A stretch of DNA of 64,000 nt. Source: Streptomyces sp. BK208. Lineage in GTDB: Bacteria > Actinomycetota > Actinomycetes > Streptomycetales > Streptomycetaceae. Positions 54,122 to 62,589 of this stretch are shown piece by piece (position 1 is the stretch's first letter; the number at the start of each line of letters is the position of its first letter). Made by a program: the position numbers and the translations under genes. The stretch spans positions 316,538-380,537 of the forward strand of contig NZ_SOAV01000007.1 in NCBI RefSeq assembly GCF_004364245.1. Direction: 5' to 3'. The notes under the pieces are model-generated. The model saw nothing but the letters and a program-made list of their open reading frames with translations. It searched no databases and was not told the DNA's origin.

Positions 54122-55407
54122 GCACGGCACCCATCCTCTACAGCCCCGACGGCCCCGAGGACCTGGTCCTCGACCCCGTCGAGCGCGCCGTCGCCGACAT
54201 CGCGGCCGGCCGTCCGGTCGTGGTCGTCGACGACGAGAACCGCGAGAACGAGGGGGACCTCGTCATCGCCGCCGAGAAGGCGACCGAGGAGATCGTCGCC
54301 TTCATGATGAGCGAGTGCCGCGGGCTGATCTGCGCCCCCATGGAGGGCGCGGAACTGGACCGGCTCCGGCTCCCGCAGATGGTCGACGACAACACGGAGT
54401 CGATGAAGACCGCCTTCACCGTCTCCGTGGACGCCACCGCCGCGCACGGCGTCAGCACCGGCATCTCCGCCTCCGACCGCGCCACCACCCTCCGGCTCCT
54501 CGCGGGCGGCACCGCCGAGCCCACCGACCTGGTCCGGCCCGGCCACATCTTCCCGCTGCGCGCCCGCCCCGGCGGCGTGCTCGTCCGCAACGGCCACACC
54601 GAGGCCGCCGTCGACCTCGCCCGCCTCGCCGGACTGCGTCCGGCCGGCGCCATCGTGGAGATCGCCGGCGAAGACGGGCGCATGCTGCGGCTGCCCGAGC
54701 TGATCCCGTTCGCCCGCAAGCACGGTCTGACGATCATCTCCATCGAGGACCTGATCGCCTACCGGCGCAGCGAGGAGCCCACCGTCCGCCGCGAGGCCGA
54801 GGTCCGCCTGCCCACCCGGCACGGCGAGTTCACGGCGTACGGCTACCGCTCCACCGTCGACGGCGTCGAGCACATCGCCCTCGTGCACGGCGACCTCGGC
54901 GACGGACGGGACATCCTGGTCCGCGTCCACTCCGAGTGCCTCACCGGCGACGTCTTCGGCTCCCAGCGCTGCGACTGCGGTCCCCAGCTCGACGCCTCCC
55001 TGGACCGCATCCAGGCCGAGGGCCGGGGCGTGGTCGTCTACCTGCGCGGCCACGAGGGACGGGGCATCGGCCTGATGTCCAAGCTGCGCGCCTACGAACT
55101 CCAGGAGCGCGGCCGCGACACCCTCGACGCCAACCTGGAACTCGGCCTGCCCGCCGACGCCCGCGACTACGGCGCGGGTGCCCAGGTCCTCGCGGACCTC
55201 GGCGTGCGCTCCGTCCGCCTGATGACGAACAACCCGGACAAGAGCGAGGCCCTCGAACGGCACGGCATCGAGGTCACCGGCCGCGAGCCCATGCCCGTCC
55301 AGGCCGGCGAGCACAACCTCCGCTACCTGCGCACCAAGCGGGACCGGATGGGACACGACCTGCCCTGGCTGGACACGACCCCCGTGTCCACCTGCGGCAA
55401 CCAGTAA
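54118..55407 (+). CDS. ribBA: Bifunctional 3,4-dihydroxy-2-butanone-4-phosphate synthase / GTP cyclohydrolase II
   Basis: The 429-residue fusion makes both riboflavin precursors. The N-terminal RibB half (about 20-220) has DDENRENEGDLVIAAE and TAAHGVSTGISASDR. The C-terminal RibA half (about 225-425) has the zinc cysteines in HSECLTGDVFGSQRCDCG and the GTP-binding LRGHEGRGIGL. A flexible N-terminal stretch of about 20 residues is present. The ATG overlaps the ribM stop; ribH follows 36 bases downstream. Confidence 0.97.
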   Translation: MSTAPILYSPDGPEDLVLDPVERAVADIAAGRPVVVVDDENRENEGDLVIAAEKATEEIVAFMMSECRGLICAPMEGAELDRLRLPQMVDDNTESMKTAFTVSVDATAAHGVSTGISASDRATTLRLLAGGTAEPTDLVRPGHIFPLRARPGGVLVRNGHTEAAVDLARLAGLRPAGAIVEIAGEDGRMLRLPELIPFARKHGLTIISIEDLIAYRRSEEPTVRREAEVRLPTRHGEFTAYGYRSTVDGVEHIALVHGDLGDGRDILVRVHSECLTGDVFGSQRCDCGPQLDASLDRIQAEGRGVVVYLRGHEGRGIGLMSKLRAYELQERGRDTLDANLELGLPADARDYGAGAQVLADLGVRSVRLMTNNPDKSEALERHGIEVTGREPMPVQAGEHNLRYLRTKRDRMGHDLPWLDTTPVSTCGNQ

Positions 55408-55423
55408 GCAGTAAGCAGTAAGC
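55403..55423 (+). repeat. Three tandem AGTAAGC heptamers at the ribBA stop
   Basis: AGTAAGC occurs three times in a row, and the ribBA stop codon TAA lies in the first copy. Because the period is 7, stop codons occur in all three frames. It lies just before the ribH ribosome binding site. Confidence 0.85.
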
Positions 55424-55443
55424 AAAGCGATACGAGGAGACAC

Positions 55444-55929
55444 GTGAGCGGCAAGGGTGCACCGGAACTGTCCGTACGCAACGTCGGGGACCTCAGGGTC
55501 GCCGTGATCGCGTCACTGTGGCACGACAAGGTGATGGACGGACTGGTGGACGGCGCCCTGCGCGCTCTGCACGAACTGGGGATCGACGAGCCGACCCTGC
55601 TCAGGGTTCCCGGCAGCTTCGAGCTCCCGGTGGTCGCCAAGGTCCTCGCGGGCCGCGGCTACGACGCGATCGTCGCCCTCGGCGTCGTCATCCGCGGCGG
55701 CACCCCCCACTTCGACTACGTGTGCCAGGGCGTGACCCAGGGCCTCGTCCAGGTCTCCGTCGAGACCGGCGTCCCCGTCGGCTTCGGCGTCCTCACCTGC
55801 GACACCGAGGAGCAGGCCCTGGACCGGGCGGGCATCGAGGGCTCCCGCGAGGACAAGGGGCACGAGGCGGTGACCGCGGCCGTCGCCACGGCGGCCACGC
55901 TCCGCTCAGTATCCGAACCGTGGCGCTAG
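55444..55929 (+). CDS. ribH: 6,7-dimethyl-8-ribityllumazine synthase
   Basis: This forms lumazine, the substrate of RibE, from the RibB and RibA/RibD products. The 161-residue product has LRVAVIASLWHDKVMDGLVDGA at the N terminus, PGSFELPVVAKVL, and the substrate site GVVIRGGTPHFDYVCQGVTQGL with the catalytic histidine. The GTG at 55444 has GAGGAGA upstream. Last gene of the rib operon in the window; ribD and ribC/ribF are not here. Confidence 0.96.
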   Translation: MSGKGAPELSVRNVGDLRVAVIASLWHDKVMDGLVDGALRALHELGIDEPTLLRVPGSFELPVVAKVLAGRGYDAIVALGVVIRGGTPHFDYVCQGVTQGLVQVSVETGVPVGFGVLTCDTEEQALDRAGIEGSREDKGHEAVTAAVATAATLRSVSEPWR

Positions 55930-55962
55930 GCCGTCCGGCACACGCGTAAAGTGGGGGCCATC

Positions 55963-56235
55963 ATGTCCAAGAAGACGTTCGAGGAGCTGTTCACCGAGCT
56001 CCAGCACAAGGCAGCCCACGGCGACCCCGCCACCTCCCGCACCGCCGAACTGGTCGACAAGGGCGTCCACGCCATCGGCAAGAAGGTCGTCGAGGAGGCC
56101 GCGGAGGTCTGGATGGCCGCCGAGCACGAGGGCAAGGACGCCGCCGCCGAGGAGATCTCCCAGCTGCTGTACCACGTCCAGGTCATGATGGTCGCCCGCG
56201 GCATCTCCCTGGACGACGTCTACGCCCACCTGTAA
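55963..56235 (+). CDS. hisE: Phosphoribosyl-ATP pyrophosphatase
   Basis: It hydrolyses phosphoribosyl-ATP to phosphoribosyl-AMP, the second histidine step. The 90-residue product (MSKKTFEELFTELQHKAAHG) has the MazG-like acidic motif KVVEEAAEVWMAAEHEG and AAEEISQLLYHVQVMM. The ATG at 55963 gives the family start, with GTGGGGG upstream. It stands apart from the main his operon, as is usual in actinobacteria, paired with hisG. Confidence 0.95.
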   Translation: MSKKTFEELFTELQHKAAHGDPATSRTAELVDKGVHAIGKKVVEEAAEVWMAAEHEGKDAAAEEISQLLYHVQVMMVARGISLDDVYAHL

Positions 56236-56293
56236 GTCACCGGTCACCGCACCGCACCCCGTTCCCACCCCTTACGCAAAGGAAGCCGACCTC

Positions 56294-57151
56294 ATGCTGC
56301 GCATCGCCGTCCCCAACAAGGGTTCCCTGTCAGGCCCCGCGGGGGAGATGCTGCATGAGGCCGGCTACCAGCAGCGCCGCGAGTCCAAGGAACTGCGGAT
56401 CGTCGACCCGGTCAACGAGGTCGAGTTCTTCTACCTCCGCCCCCGGGACATCGCGATCTACGTCTCCTCCGGCAAGCTCGACATCGGCATCACCGGCCGC
56501 GACCTGCTGGTCGACTCCGGCGCCCGCGCCGAGGAGATCCTCCCGCTCGGCTTCGCCCGCTCCACCTTCCGCTTCGCCGGCAAGCCGGGCACCGCGGACG
56601 GCATCGACGACCTCAAGGGCCGCACCGTCGCCACCTCCTACGAGGGCATCGTCGCCGCCCACCTGGCCGACCGGGGCGTGGACGCCTCCGTCGTCCACCT
56701 GGACGGCGCCGTCGAGACCGCCATCGAGCTGGGCGTCGCCGAGGTCATCGCGGACGTCGTCGAGACCGGCACCTCCCTGCGCAACGCGGGCCTGGAGGTC
56801 TTCGGCGAGCCCATCATGCAGTCCGAGGCCATCGTGATCCGCCGCTCGGACGCGGAGCCCGACGACACCACCGAGCCCAAGGTCCAGCAGTTCCTGCGCC
56901 GCCTCCAGGGCGTCCTGGTGGCCCGCACCTACGTGATGATGGACTACGACTGCCGGGTGGAGCAGCTGGAGAAGGCCGTCGCGCTCACCCCCGGCCTGGA
57001 GTCCCCGACCGTGTCCCCGCTGCACAACGAGGGCTGGGTCGCCGTCCGCGCGATGGTCCCCGCCAAGGAGGCCCAGCGGATCATGGACGACCTGTACGAG
57101 ATCGGTGCCCGGGCCATCCTGACCACGGCCATCCACGCCTGCCGGCTCTGA
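56294..57151 (+). CDS. hisG: ATP phosphoribosyltransferase (long form)
   Basis: This catalyses the first, feedback-controlled histidine step (ATP plus PRPP). The 285-residue product is the long form that works without HisZ. It has MLRIAVPNKGSLSGPAGEML, DIGITGRDLLVD, and the PRPP region VVETGTSLRNAGL. A C-terminal ACT-like regulatory domain (about 210-285) ends with IGARAILTTAIHACRL and is where histidine would bind. ATG start with AAAGGAAG upstream, 58 bases after hisE. Confidence 0.97.
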   Translation: MLRIAVPNKGSLSGPAGEMLHEAGYQQRRESKELRIVDPVNEVEFFYLRPRDIAIYVSSGKLDIGITGRDLLVDSGARAEEILPLGFARSTFRFAGKPGTADGIDDLKGRTVATSYEGIVAAHLADRGVDASVVHLDGAVETAIELGVAEVIADVVETGTSLRNAGLEVFGEPIMQSEAIVIRRSDAEPDDTTEPKVQQFLRRLQGVLVARTYVMMDYDCRVEQLEKAVALTPGLESPTVSPLHNEGWVAVRAMVPAKEAQRIMDDLYEIGARAILTTAIHACRL

Positions 57152-57186
57152 CGTCCGCCGGACCGGAGCACGACCGGAGCCCCACC

Positions 57187-57657
57187 ATGCCCGACACCAC
57201 GCCGGACGACCTGCCGGCCCTGCCCGTCACCTTCCGCCCGGGCCGCACCCGTGCCGTCCTGATCGTCCTCGCGGCCGTCACCTTCGTGACCGTCACGGCG
57301 CTCGGGATGCTGCTGCGCGGCCTCGGACCCGGGGAGCGGCTCAGCTTCGTGCTGACCGCCCTCGTCCTGGCCGGCGTCCTGCTCCTGCTGGCCCGGCCCC
57401 GCGTCGTCGCCGACGAGTCGGGCGTCACGGTGGTCAACCTGACCGCCAGGCGTCACCTCGACTGGCCGGAGATCCTCCGGGTCAACCTCCGCCAGGGCGA
57501 CCCCTGGGTCTTCCTCGACCTCAGCGACGGCACCAGCCTGCCCGCGCTCGGCATCCAGCCGGGCATCGCCAAGCAGCGCGCCCTCGCCGACGCACGTGCC
57601 CTGCGCGACCTCGTGGAGGCCCGCTCCGGTGCCCGCCCCGAGGCCCCGCGTGACTGA
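57187..57657 (+). CDS. PH-like domain membrane protein
   Basis: The 156-residue product has two hydrophobic segments (about 22-40 and 58-72). A C-terminal bacterial PH-like domain (about 75-145: VVADESGVTVVNLTARRHLDWPEIL) includes the tryptophan-rich WPEI signature of the bPH_6 type. It follows hisG by 35 bases and may be on the same transcript. Function unknown. This is the second PH-like membrane protein in the window; the other is in the pyr operon. Confidence 0.85.
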   Translation: MPDTTPDDLPALPVTFRPGRTRAVLIVLAAVTFVTVTALGMLLRGLGPGERLSFVLTALVLAGVLLLLARPRVVADESGVTVVNLTARRHLDWPEILRVNLRQGDPWVFLDLSDGTSLPALGIQPGIAKQRALADARALRDLVEARSGARPEAPRD

Positions 57658-57794
57658 CGCGCTAGCGCCGACCCTGCCGCGGGCACCCTTTTCCTGATTA
57701 ATCTGGGAACGCGGACGCGGCCGTCGCGTCCTCGCCCCGTCGCTCCGCCCGGTGCGCGGGGTTCCTGCTACCCGAGGAGTGACCCCCTCCGGCG

Positions 57795-57863
57795 ATGGAC
57801 GGATCGTCCTGCAGTACTTGCGCCGCCCCCTGCTGTGACACCCCACAGGCGGCGGCAACATGA
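57795..57863 (+). CDS. Cysteine-rich upstream ORF coupled to the CNNM gene
   Basis: A 22-codon frame reads MDGSSCSTCAAPCCDTPQAAAT. It carries four cysteines (CSTC and CC). Its stop TGA overlaps the ATG of the CNNM gene (ATGA). The CNNM gene has no strong ribosome binding site of its own, so its translation could depend on this frame. There is no good Shine-Dalgarno site for the small ORF; GAGGAG lies 17 bases upstream. Confidence 0.4.
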   Translation: MDGSSCSTCAAPCCDTPQAAAT

Positions 57864-59191
57864 CCACCCCCCTGCTGCTCCTGGCAGCCGCGCTCCTGCT
57901 CATCCTCGCCAACGGCTTCTTCGTCGCGGCCGAGTTCGGCCTGGTGACCGTCGAGAGGCCCGACGCCGAACAGGCCGCCGCGGCCGGTGACCGGCGCGCC
58001 CAGCGGGTCGTCGAGTCCCTCAAGGAGCTGTCCTTCCAGCTCTCCGGCACCCAGCTCGGGATCACCATCACCTCCCTCGTCGTCGGCATGCTCGCCGAAC
58101 CGGCGCTCGCCCAGCTGCTCGACGGTCCGTTCACGGCGGCCGGCGTCCCCGGCGGCGCGGTCTCCGGTGTCTCGGTCGTCGTCGGCATGCTGCTGGCCTC
58201 CGCGGTGCAGATGGTCATCGGCGAGCTGGTGCCCAAGAACTGGGCGGTGTCCAAGCCGCTCCAGGTCGCGCGCTTCGTCGCAGGCCCGCAGCACGCCTTC
58301 GCCCGCCTCTTCCACCCGGTGATCTCCGCGCTCAACACCGTGGCCAACCGCCTGGTCCGCGCGCTGGGCATCGAGCCCGCCGAGGAACTGGCCTCCGCCC
58401 GCACCCCGGGCGAACTGGTCTCCCTGGCCCGGCACTCCGCCCGGGCCGGCGCCCTGGAGCAGGACACCGCCGACCTCTTCGTCCGGACCCTGTCGCTGGG
58501 CGACCTGACGGCGCAGCACGTCATGACCCCCCGCGTGAAGGTCAGCGCGCTGCACTCCTCGGCCACCGCCGAGGACGTCGTCAACCTGACCCGCGCCACC
58601 GGCCTGTCCCGCTTCCCCGTCTACCGCGAGAAGATCGACGAGATCGTGGGCATGGTCCACCTCAAGGACGCCCTCGCGGTCCCGGTGCACGACCGGCTGC
58701 GCACCCCCGCCGGCCGGATCGCCCGCCCCGCGCTGCTCGTCCCCGAAACCCTGCCCGTGCGGCCGCTGCTCACCCGCCTGCGCAGCGAGCAGCCCATCGC
58801 GGTCGTGGTCGACGAGTACGGCGGTACGGCCGGCGTCGTCACCCTGGAGGACATCGTCGAGGAGCTCGTCGGCGAGGTCCGCGACGAGCACGACGGCCTG
58901 GACGCGCCCGAACTCGCCCCCGCCCCGCCGGACGAAGGCCGACCCGCCTGGGACGTCGACGGCAGCTGCCGCGTCGACGCCCTGCGCCGCATCGGTCTGG
59001 AGGCGCCCGAGGGCCCGTACGAGACCGTGGCCGGCCTCGTCGCCGACCTGCTCGGCCGCATCCCGGCCGTCGGTGACCGCGCGGAGCTGCCCGGCTGGCG
59101 GCTCTCGGTCCGCCAGGTCGGCCACTACCGCGCCGAACGCATACGACTGGTGCGCACCGCGCCGGTCTCCGTCCTGGAGGCGGCCCGATGA
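57860..59191 (+). CDS. CNNM/CorC-type membrane protein (DUF21-CBS-CorC)
   Basis: The 443-residue product has an N-terminal DUF21 membrane domain (about 1-190) with FFVAAEFGLVTVERPDAEQ, QLGITITSLVVGMLAEPA and GELVPKNWAVSKP. A CBS pair follows (about 210-340; VMTPRVKVSAL, RFPVYREKIDEIVGMVHLKD), then a C-terminal CorC/HlyC domain (about 355-435). The family is linked to magnesium or cobalt transport, with Mg-ATP bound by the CBS pair; older names are hemolysin-like. It overlaps a second CNNM gene by 4 bases. Confidence 0.93.
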   Translation: MTTPLLLLAAALLLILANGFFVAAEFGLVTVERPDAEQAAAAGDRRAQRVVESLKELSFQLSGTQLGITITSLVVGMLAEPALAQLLDGPFTAAGVPGGAVSGVSVVVGMLLASAVQMVIGELVPKNWAVSKPLQVARFVAGPQHAFARLFHPVISALNTVANRLVRALGIEPAEELASARTPGELVSLARHSARAGALEQDTADLFVRTLSLGDLTAQHVMTPRVKVSALHSSATAEDVVNLTRATGLSRFPVYREKIDEIVGMVHLKDALAVPVHDRLRTPAGRIARPALLVPETLPVRPLLTRLRSEQPIAVVVDEYGGTAGVVTLEDIVEELVGEVRDEHDGLDAPELAPAPPDEGRPAWDVDGSCRVDALRRIGLEAPEGPYETVAGLVADLLGRIPAVGDRAELPGWRLSVRQVGHYRAERIRLVRTAPVSVLEAAR

Positions 59192-60225
59192 GTGTGCTGC
59201 AACTCCTCTTCGCCGCCCTGCTCGTGCTGGCCAACGGCTTCTTCGTCGGCGCCGAGTTCGCCCTCGTCTCCGTGCGCCGCAGCCAGATCGAACCGCTCGG
59301 CACCGCCCGCGCCCGACAGGTGCTGTACGGCCTGGAACGGCTGCCGCAGATGATGGCCGCCGCCCAGTTCGGCATCACCGTCTGCTCGCTGACCCTCGGC
59401 GCGGTCGCCGAACCGACCGTCGCCCACCTGCTGGAGCCGGTCTTCGAGTGGATCCACCTGCCGCACGGCATGATCCATCCGCTCGGCTACGTCATCGCAC
59501 TGGCCGCCGTGGTCTTCTGCCATCTGGTCATCGGCGAGATGGTCCCGAAGAACCTCGCGATGGCCGCGCCCGAGAAGGCCGCGCTGTGGCTCAGTCCTGG
59601 ACTGGTCGCCTTCGCCCGCCTGTGCCGGCCGATCACCGTCGCGCTCGGCGCCTGCGCCCAGGGCATCCTGCGGCTCTTCCGGGTCGAGCCCAAGGACGAG
59701 GTCGAGGCCGTCTTCACCAGCGAGCAGCTCAACCGCCTGGTGGAGGACGCCGGCCAGGCCGGACTGCTCGACCCGGAGGAGCAGGAACGCCTGGAGGACG
59801 CCCTGGAACTGGGCTCCCGCCCGGTGACGGACGTACTGCTCGGCCGGGAGTCCCTGGTCACGGTCAGCCCCTCGGTCACCCCCGGGGAGATCGTCGCGCT
59901 CACCGCCCGCACCGGATACTCGCGCTTCCCGATCGCTGCGGAACAGGGCGCCTTCATGGGCTACCTGCACGTCAAGGACGTCCTCGACCTAGAGGAGTCC
60001 GACCGCGCCGTCCCCCAGCACCTGTGGCGCCCGATGACCACGCTCCGCCCCGAACTCCCGCTGGACGACGCCCTCACCGTCATGCGCCGCGCGGCCACCC
60101 ACCTGGCCCAGGTCGCGGACGCGTCGGGCAAGGTGCTGGGTCTGGTCGCCCTGGAGGACGTACTGGAACTCCTGGTCGGCGAGGTGAACGATCCGGCCCA
60201 CCGAGAGGTGACGTTGGCGACGTAG
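59188..60225 (+). CDS. Second CNNM-type membrane protein (DUF21-CBS, no CorC domain)
   Basis: The 345-residue paralogue has the DUF21 domain (FFVGAEFALVSVRRSQIEPLG, QFGITVCSLTLGAVAEPT, GEMVPKNLAMAAP) and a CBS pair (about 200-335). It ends after the second CBS domain and lacks the CorC domain of its neighbour. The ATG overlaps the preceding stop, so the two are made together and may form a heterodimer, since CNNM proteins are dimers. Such tandem pairs are common in actinobacteria. Confidence 0.92.
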   Translation: MSVLQLLFAALLVLANGFFVGAEFALVSVRRSQIEPLGTARARQVLYGLERLPQMMAAAQFGITVCSLTLGAVAEPTVAHLLEPVFEWIHLPHGMIHPLGYVIALAAVVFCHLVIGEMVPKNLAMAAPEKAALWLSPGLVAFARLCRPITVALGACAQGILRLFRVEPKDEVEAVFTSEQLNRLVEDAGQAGLLDPEEQERLEDALELGSRPVTDVLLGRESLVTVSPSVTPGEIVALTARTGYSRFPIAAEQGAFMGYLHVKDVLDLEESDRAVPQHLWRPMTTLRPELPLDDALTVMRRAATHLAQVADASGKVLGLVALEDVLELLVGEVNDPAHREVTLAT

Positions 60226-60303
60226 CCGCGAGCGGTGGTGCCCCCACCACCACCGCCGTCACCGCGGGCGGTCGTGCCCCCGCCCCGCCCCCACCGCCGT
60301 CCC

Positions 60304-62160
60304 CTACACGGCCGAGGGTCCCCCCGGTCCCCGCCCCGACAGCACCTCCCCGTACGCCTGCATCAGATCCGGCAACCGCAACGTCGCCAGATCGTCCCTG
60401 CTCAGCACCCCCGGATACACCGACAACCGCAGATCCCGGTACGCGCAGCTCTTCTCGTACAGCGTCCGCAGGAACCGCCCGTTCCCCAGTTCGTCGATCC
60501 ACCCCTGGTCCACCACGTGCCCGGCGATCGACCTCAGCTCGTCCAGCGCCTCCTCGTCCCACACGTCCCCGTTCTCCGCCGCGAGCACCTCCCCGATCGA
60601 GGTCAGCTCCAACGGCCGGTACGAGGGAAAGTCCACCCGCGTGGTGAAGCGCGAGGACAGGCCGGGGTTCGCACCCAGCAGCCGGTCCATGCCCTCCGGA
60701 TAACCGGCCAGGATCACCACCAGGTGGTCCCGGTTGTCCTCGGCCCGCTTCAGCAGTACCTGCAGCGCCTCGTCGCCGTACGCGTCGCCCTTGCCGTATC
60801 CCGAGTTGGACAGCGAGTACGCCTCGTCGACGAAGAGGACACCACCGAGCGCCGAGTCGATCAGCTCGTTCGCCTTCACGGCGGTCTGGCCCAGGTACTC
60901 GCCGACCAGGTCGGCCCGCTGCGCCTCCACCAGGTGGTCGCCGCCGAGGAGCCCGAGCGCGTAGAAGACGCGGCCCAGGATGCGGGCCACGGTGGTCTTG
61001 CCGGTGCCGGAGGGGCCGGAGAAGACGAAGTGACGTTTGGGCGGCTGCACGGGCAGACCCTGGCCGGCCCGCAGCCGCGCCATGTTCAGCTGCGCGGACA
61101 GCGCCTTGACCTGCCGCTTCACCGGTTCGAGGCCCACCATCCGCTCCAGCTCGGAGAGCGCCTCCTCCAACAGTGCGGGATCGGTGGGCCCGGCGGGCAG
61201 GGACGGATCGGGTCCGCCCGCCTTCTCGCGCACCGACGGTCCGCCGAGCGGAGGCAGCGGGGCCGACAGCGGGGGATCGGGCATCGAGAGCTTGACGCCG
61301 CGCTCCTCGGGGCCGAACAGGGGGTCGAGTCCGTCCAGGGCGTCCACCCCCGCGCCCGCCTGCGCGAGCGCCGCCAGATCGGCCGGATCGTCGTAGTCGT
61401 CGCCCTCGGCGATCGCCGCCAGCCGGGCCGAGGTGTCCATGAAGGCGGGGTCGACGCGGTGCACCGCCCGGTACAGCGGGAGCGCGGCGGCGCTGCGTCC
61501 GGTGCCTTCGTGGGCCCGCGCCAGCCAGTAGCGCAGCTCCTTGCGCTGGGGCTGCTCGCTGCGGCACCGCATCAGGGCCGCCGAGAGCAGCGGCTCGGCC
61601 TGCCCGTACATCTCCAGGCGGACCCGGGCCATACCGCTGAACAGGCCCGCCTCGATGCCCAGTAAGGGGTCGCCGAGCAGTGGGTCGGTGTGCCGGACGA
61701 GCTGCTCCCAGTCCTTGACGAGGTAGGCGCGGCAGGCGTGCAGGAAGCGGACCTGGGCGTCGGAGTCCACCGGCGGCAGCCCGGCCAGGGCCCGGTCCAG
61801 CTCCGGGACGTGCCGGCCGTCCAGCCAGTGCGAGGCGTGCGCCAGCAGCAGGTCACGCGGGTTCTCCAGCACCGGCTGCACCCACCAGCCCAGCCAGTAC
61901 CAGGAGTTGAGCGTGCGGCGATGACGCCCTCGCTGCTCGCCGAAGCGGTCGCGGTTGCGGAACATTCGCAGGAGCGCGTTCGTGGTGTCGACGCGCAGGG
62001 CGTGCAGTCCCAGCCAGCCGTCGGCCATCGTGGGATCGATCCGCACCGCCGTCCGGAACTCCTCCTCCGCCTGCGGGTAGGCCCCCATCGTGTAGGCGTC
62101 CACCCCGCGCAGCCAGGCGAGTTCGGCCGGGGCCTGTGGGCCCTGCGCGCCGAAGTCCAT
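60304..62160 (-). CDS. EccA/CbbX-like TPR-AAA+ ATPase
   Basis: The product has 618 residues. An N-terminal TPR-like region (about 1-260) is joined by a proline-rich linker to one AAA+ domain (about 320-600). That domain has Walker A GPSGTGKTT, Walker B GGVLFVDEAY, sensor 1 VVILAGYPEGMD and the arginine finger region NPGLSSRF. It is built like EccA of type VII secretion systems and like CbbX rubisco activases. No ESX genes lie nearby. The ATG at 62160 has GTGGGGGA upstream; a GTG at 62172 is possible. A general remodelling ATPase; client unknown. Confidence 0.85.
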   Translation of the reverse strand: MDFGAQGPQAPAELAWLRGVDAYTMGAYPQAEEEFRTAVRIDPTMADGWLGLHALRVDTTNALLRMFRNRDRFGEQRGRHRRTLNSWYWLGWWVQPVLENPRDLLLAHASHWLDGRHVPELDRALAGLPPVDSDAQVRFLHACRAYLVKDWEQLVRHTDPLLGDPLLGIEAGLFSGMARVRLEMYGQAEPLLSAALMRCRSEQPQRKELRYWLARAHEGTGRSAAALPLYRAVHRVDPAFMDTSARLAAIAEGDDYDDPADLAALAQAGAGVDALDGLDPLFGPEERGVKLSMPDPPLSAPLPPLGGPSVREKAGGPDPSLPAGPTDPALLEEALSELERMVGLEPVKRQVKALSAQLNMARLRAGQGLPVQPPKRHFVFSGPSGTGKTTVARILGRVFYALGLLGGDHLVEAQRADLVGEYLGQTAVKANELIDSALGGVLFVDEAYSLSNSGYGKGDAYGDEALQVLLKRAEDNRDHLVVILAGYPEGMDRLLGANPGLSSRFTTRVDFPSYRPLELTSIGEVLAAENGDVWDEEALDELRSIAGHVVDQGWIDELGNGRFLRTLYEKSCAYRDLRLSVYPGVLSRDDLATLRLPDLMQAYGEVLSGRGPGGPSAV

Positions 62161-62437
62161 CACGTCCCCCACCTACCGTGCCCCCGTCGGTAAGCCGCCG
62201 AGCCGTCGCCCGTCGGCCGCCTCGGTCAACGGCTCCACCGCGGACCGGAGTTGCAGGTGCGCGCGGCAATCTCCCACAGGTCGCACCGAGGGCATCGTAC
62301 CCGCGGCGGTCTTTCCTCCGAAGGGTGCGGGAGGGGTCGTTCCGCGAGGTGGGAGCGGGTGGGACGGCCGATCGCATGGTGACCGAGGGTGAGCATCCGG
62401 CGTCGGGGAGCAGCCGGAAAAGGGGCTCAGGGCAGAA

Positions 62438-62475
62438 CGAAGCCCCCGGTCACGGGGGAACAACCGGGGGCTTCG
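62438..62475. terminator. Hairpin terminator upstream of the AAA gene
   Basis: A 12-bp perfect stem with a 14-base loop. It can act in both directions and would end the predicted short transcript. It lies 278 bases before the AAA start. Confidence 0.75.
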
Positions 62476-62540
62476 CGTCTGCGGGCGGCCTCGAACTGCC
62501 GCACATCCAGAACGTAAGACCTGTACGGCCCCTGGGTCAA
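62438..62540 (-). ncRNA. Candidate small RNA or leader: promoter to terminator
   Basis: On the minus strand TTGACC (62540-62535) and TACGTT (62516-62511) are 18 bp apart, a good housekeeping promoter. About 30-70 bases downstream a stem (CGAAGCCCCCGG, 62475-62464, with CCGGGGGCTTCG, 62449-62438; 14-base loop) is followed by TTCTG. The predicted RNA of about 66 bases begins near an ATG (62506) opening an 18-codon frame MCGSSRPPADAKPPVVPP. It could be a separate small RNA or an attenuated leader for the AAA gene. Confidence 0.5.
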
Positions 62541-62589
62541 GCGAAGTTGGGGCACGTCGGCGGGTCGCCCGGACGTGATCTTCACGAGT

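Larger units (their letters stand above)
62161..62589. other. Gene-free stretch with a candidate short transcript
   Basis: This 429-base region upstream of the AAA gene has no clear gene. It holds a minus-strand promoter, a short transcript and a terminator (listed separately). Between 62173 and 62430 nothing else stands out except the promoter region expected for the AAA gene. Confidence 0.5.

Noticed and set aside
57658..57794. Magnesium (M-box) riboswitch upstream of the CNNM gene
   Set aside because: The gene type made it worth checking, but the conserved M-box segments (such as AGGUGAGGCUCCU) are not present; only a plain hairpin near 57713-57731 is.
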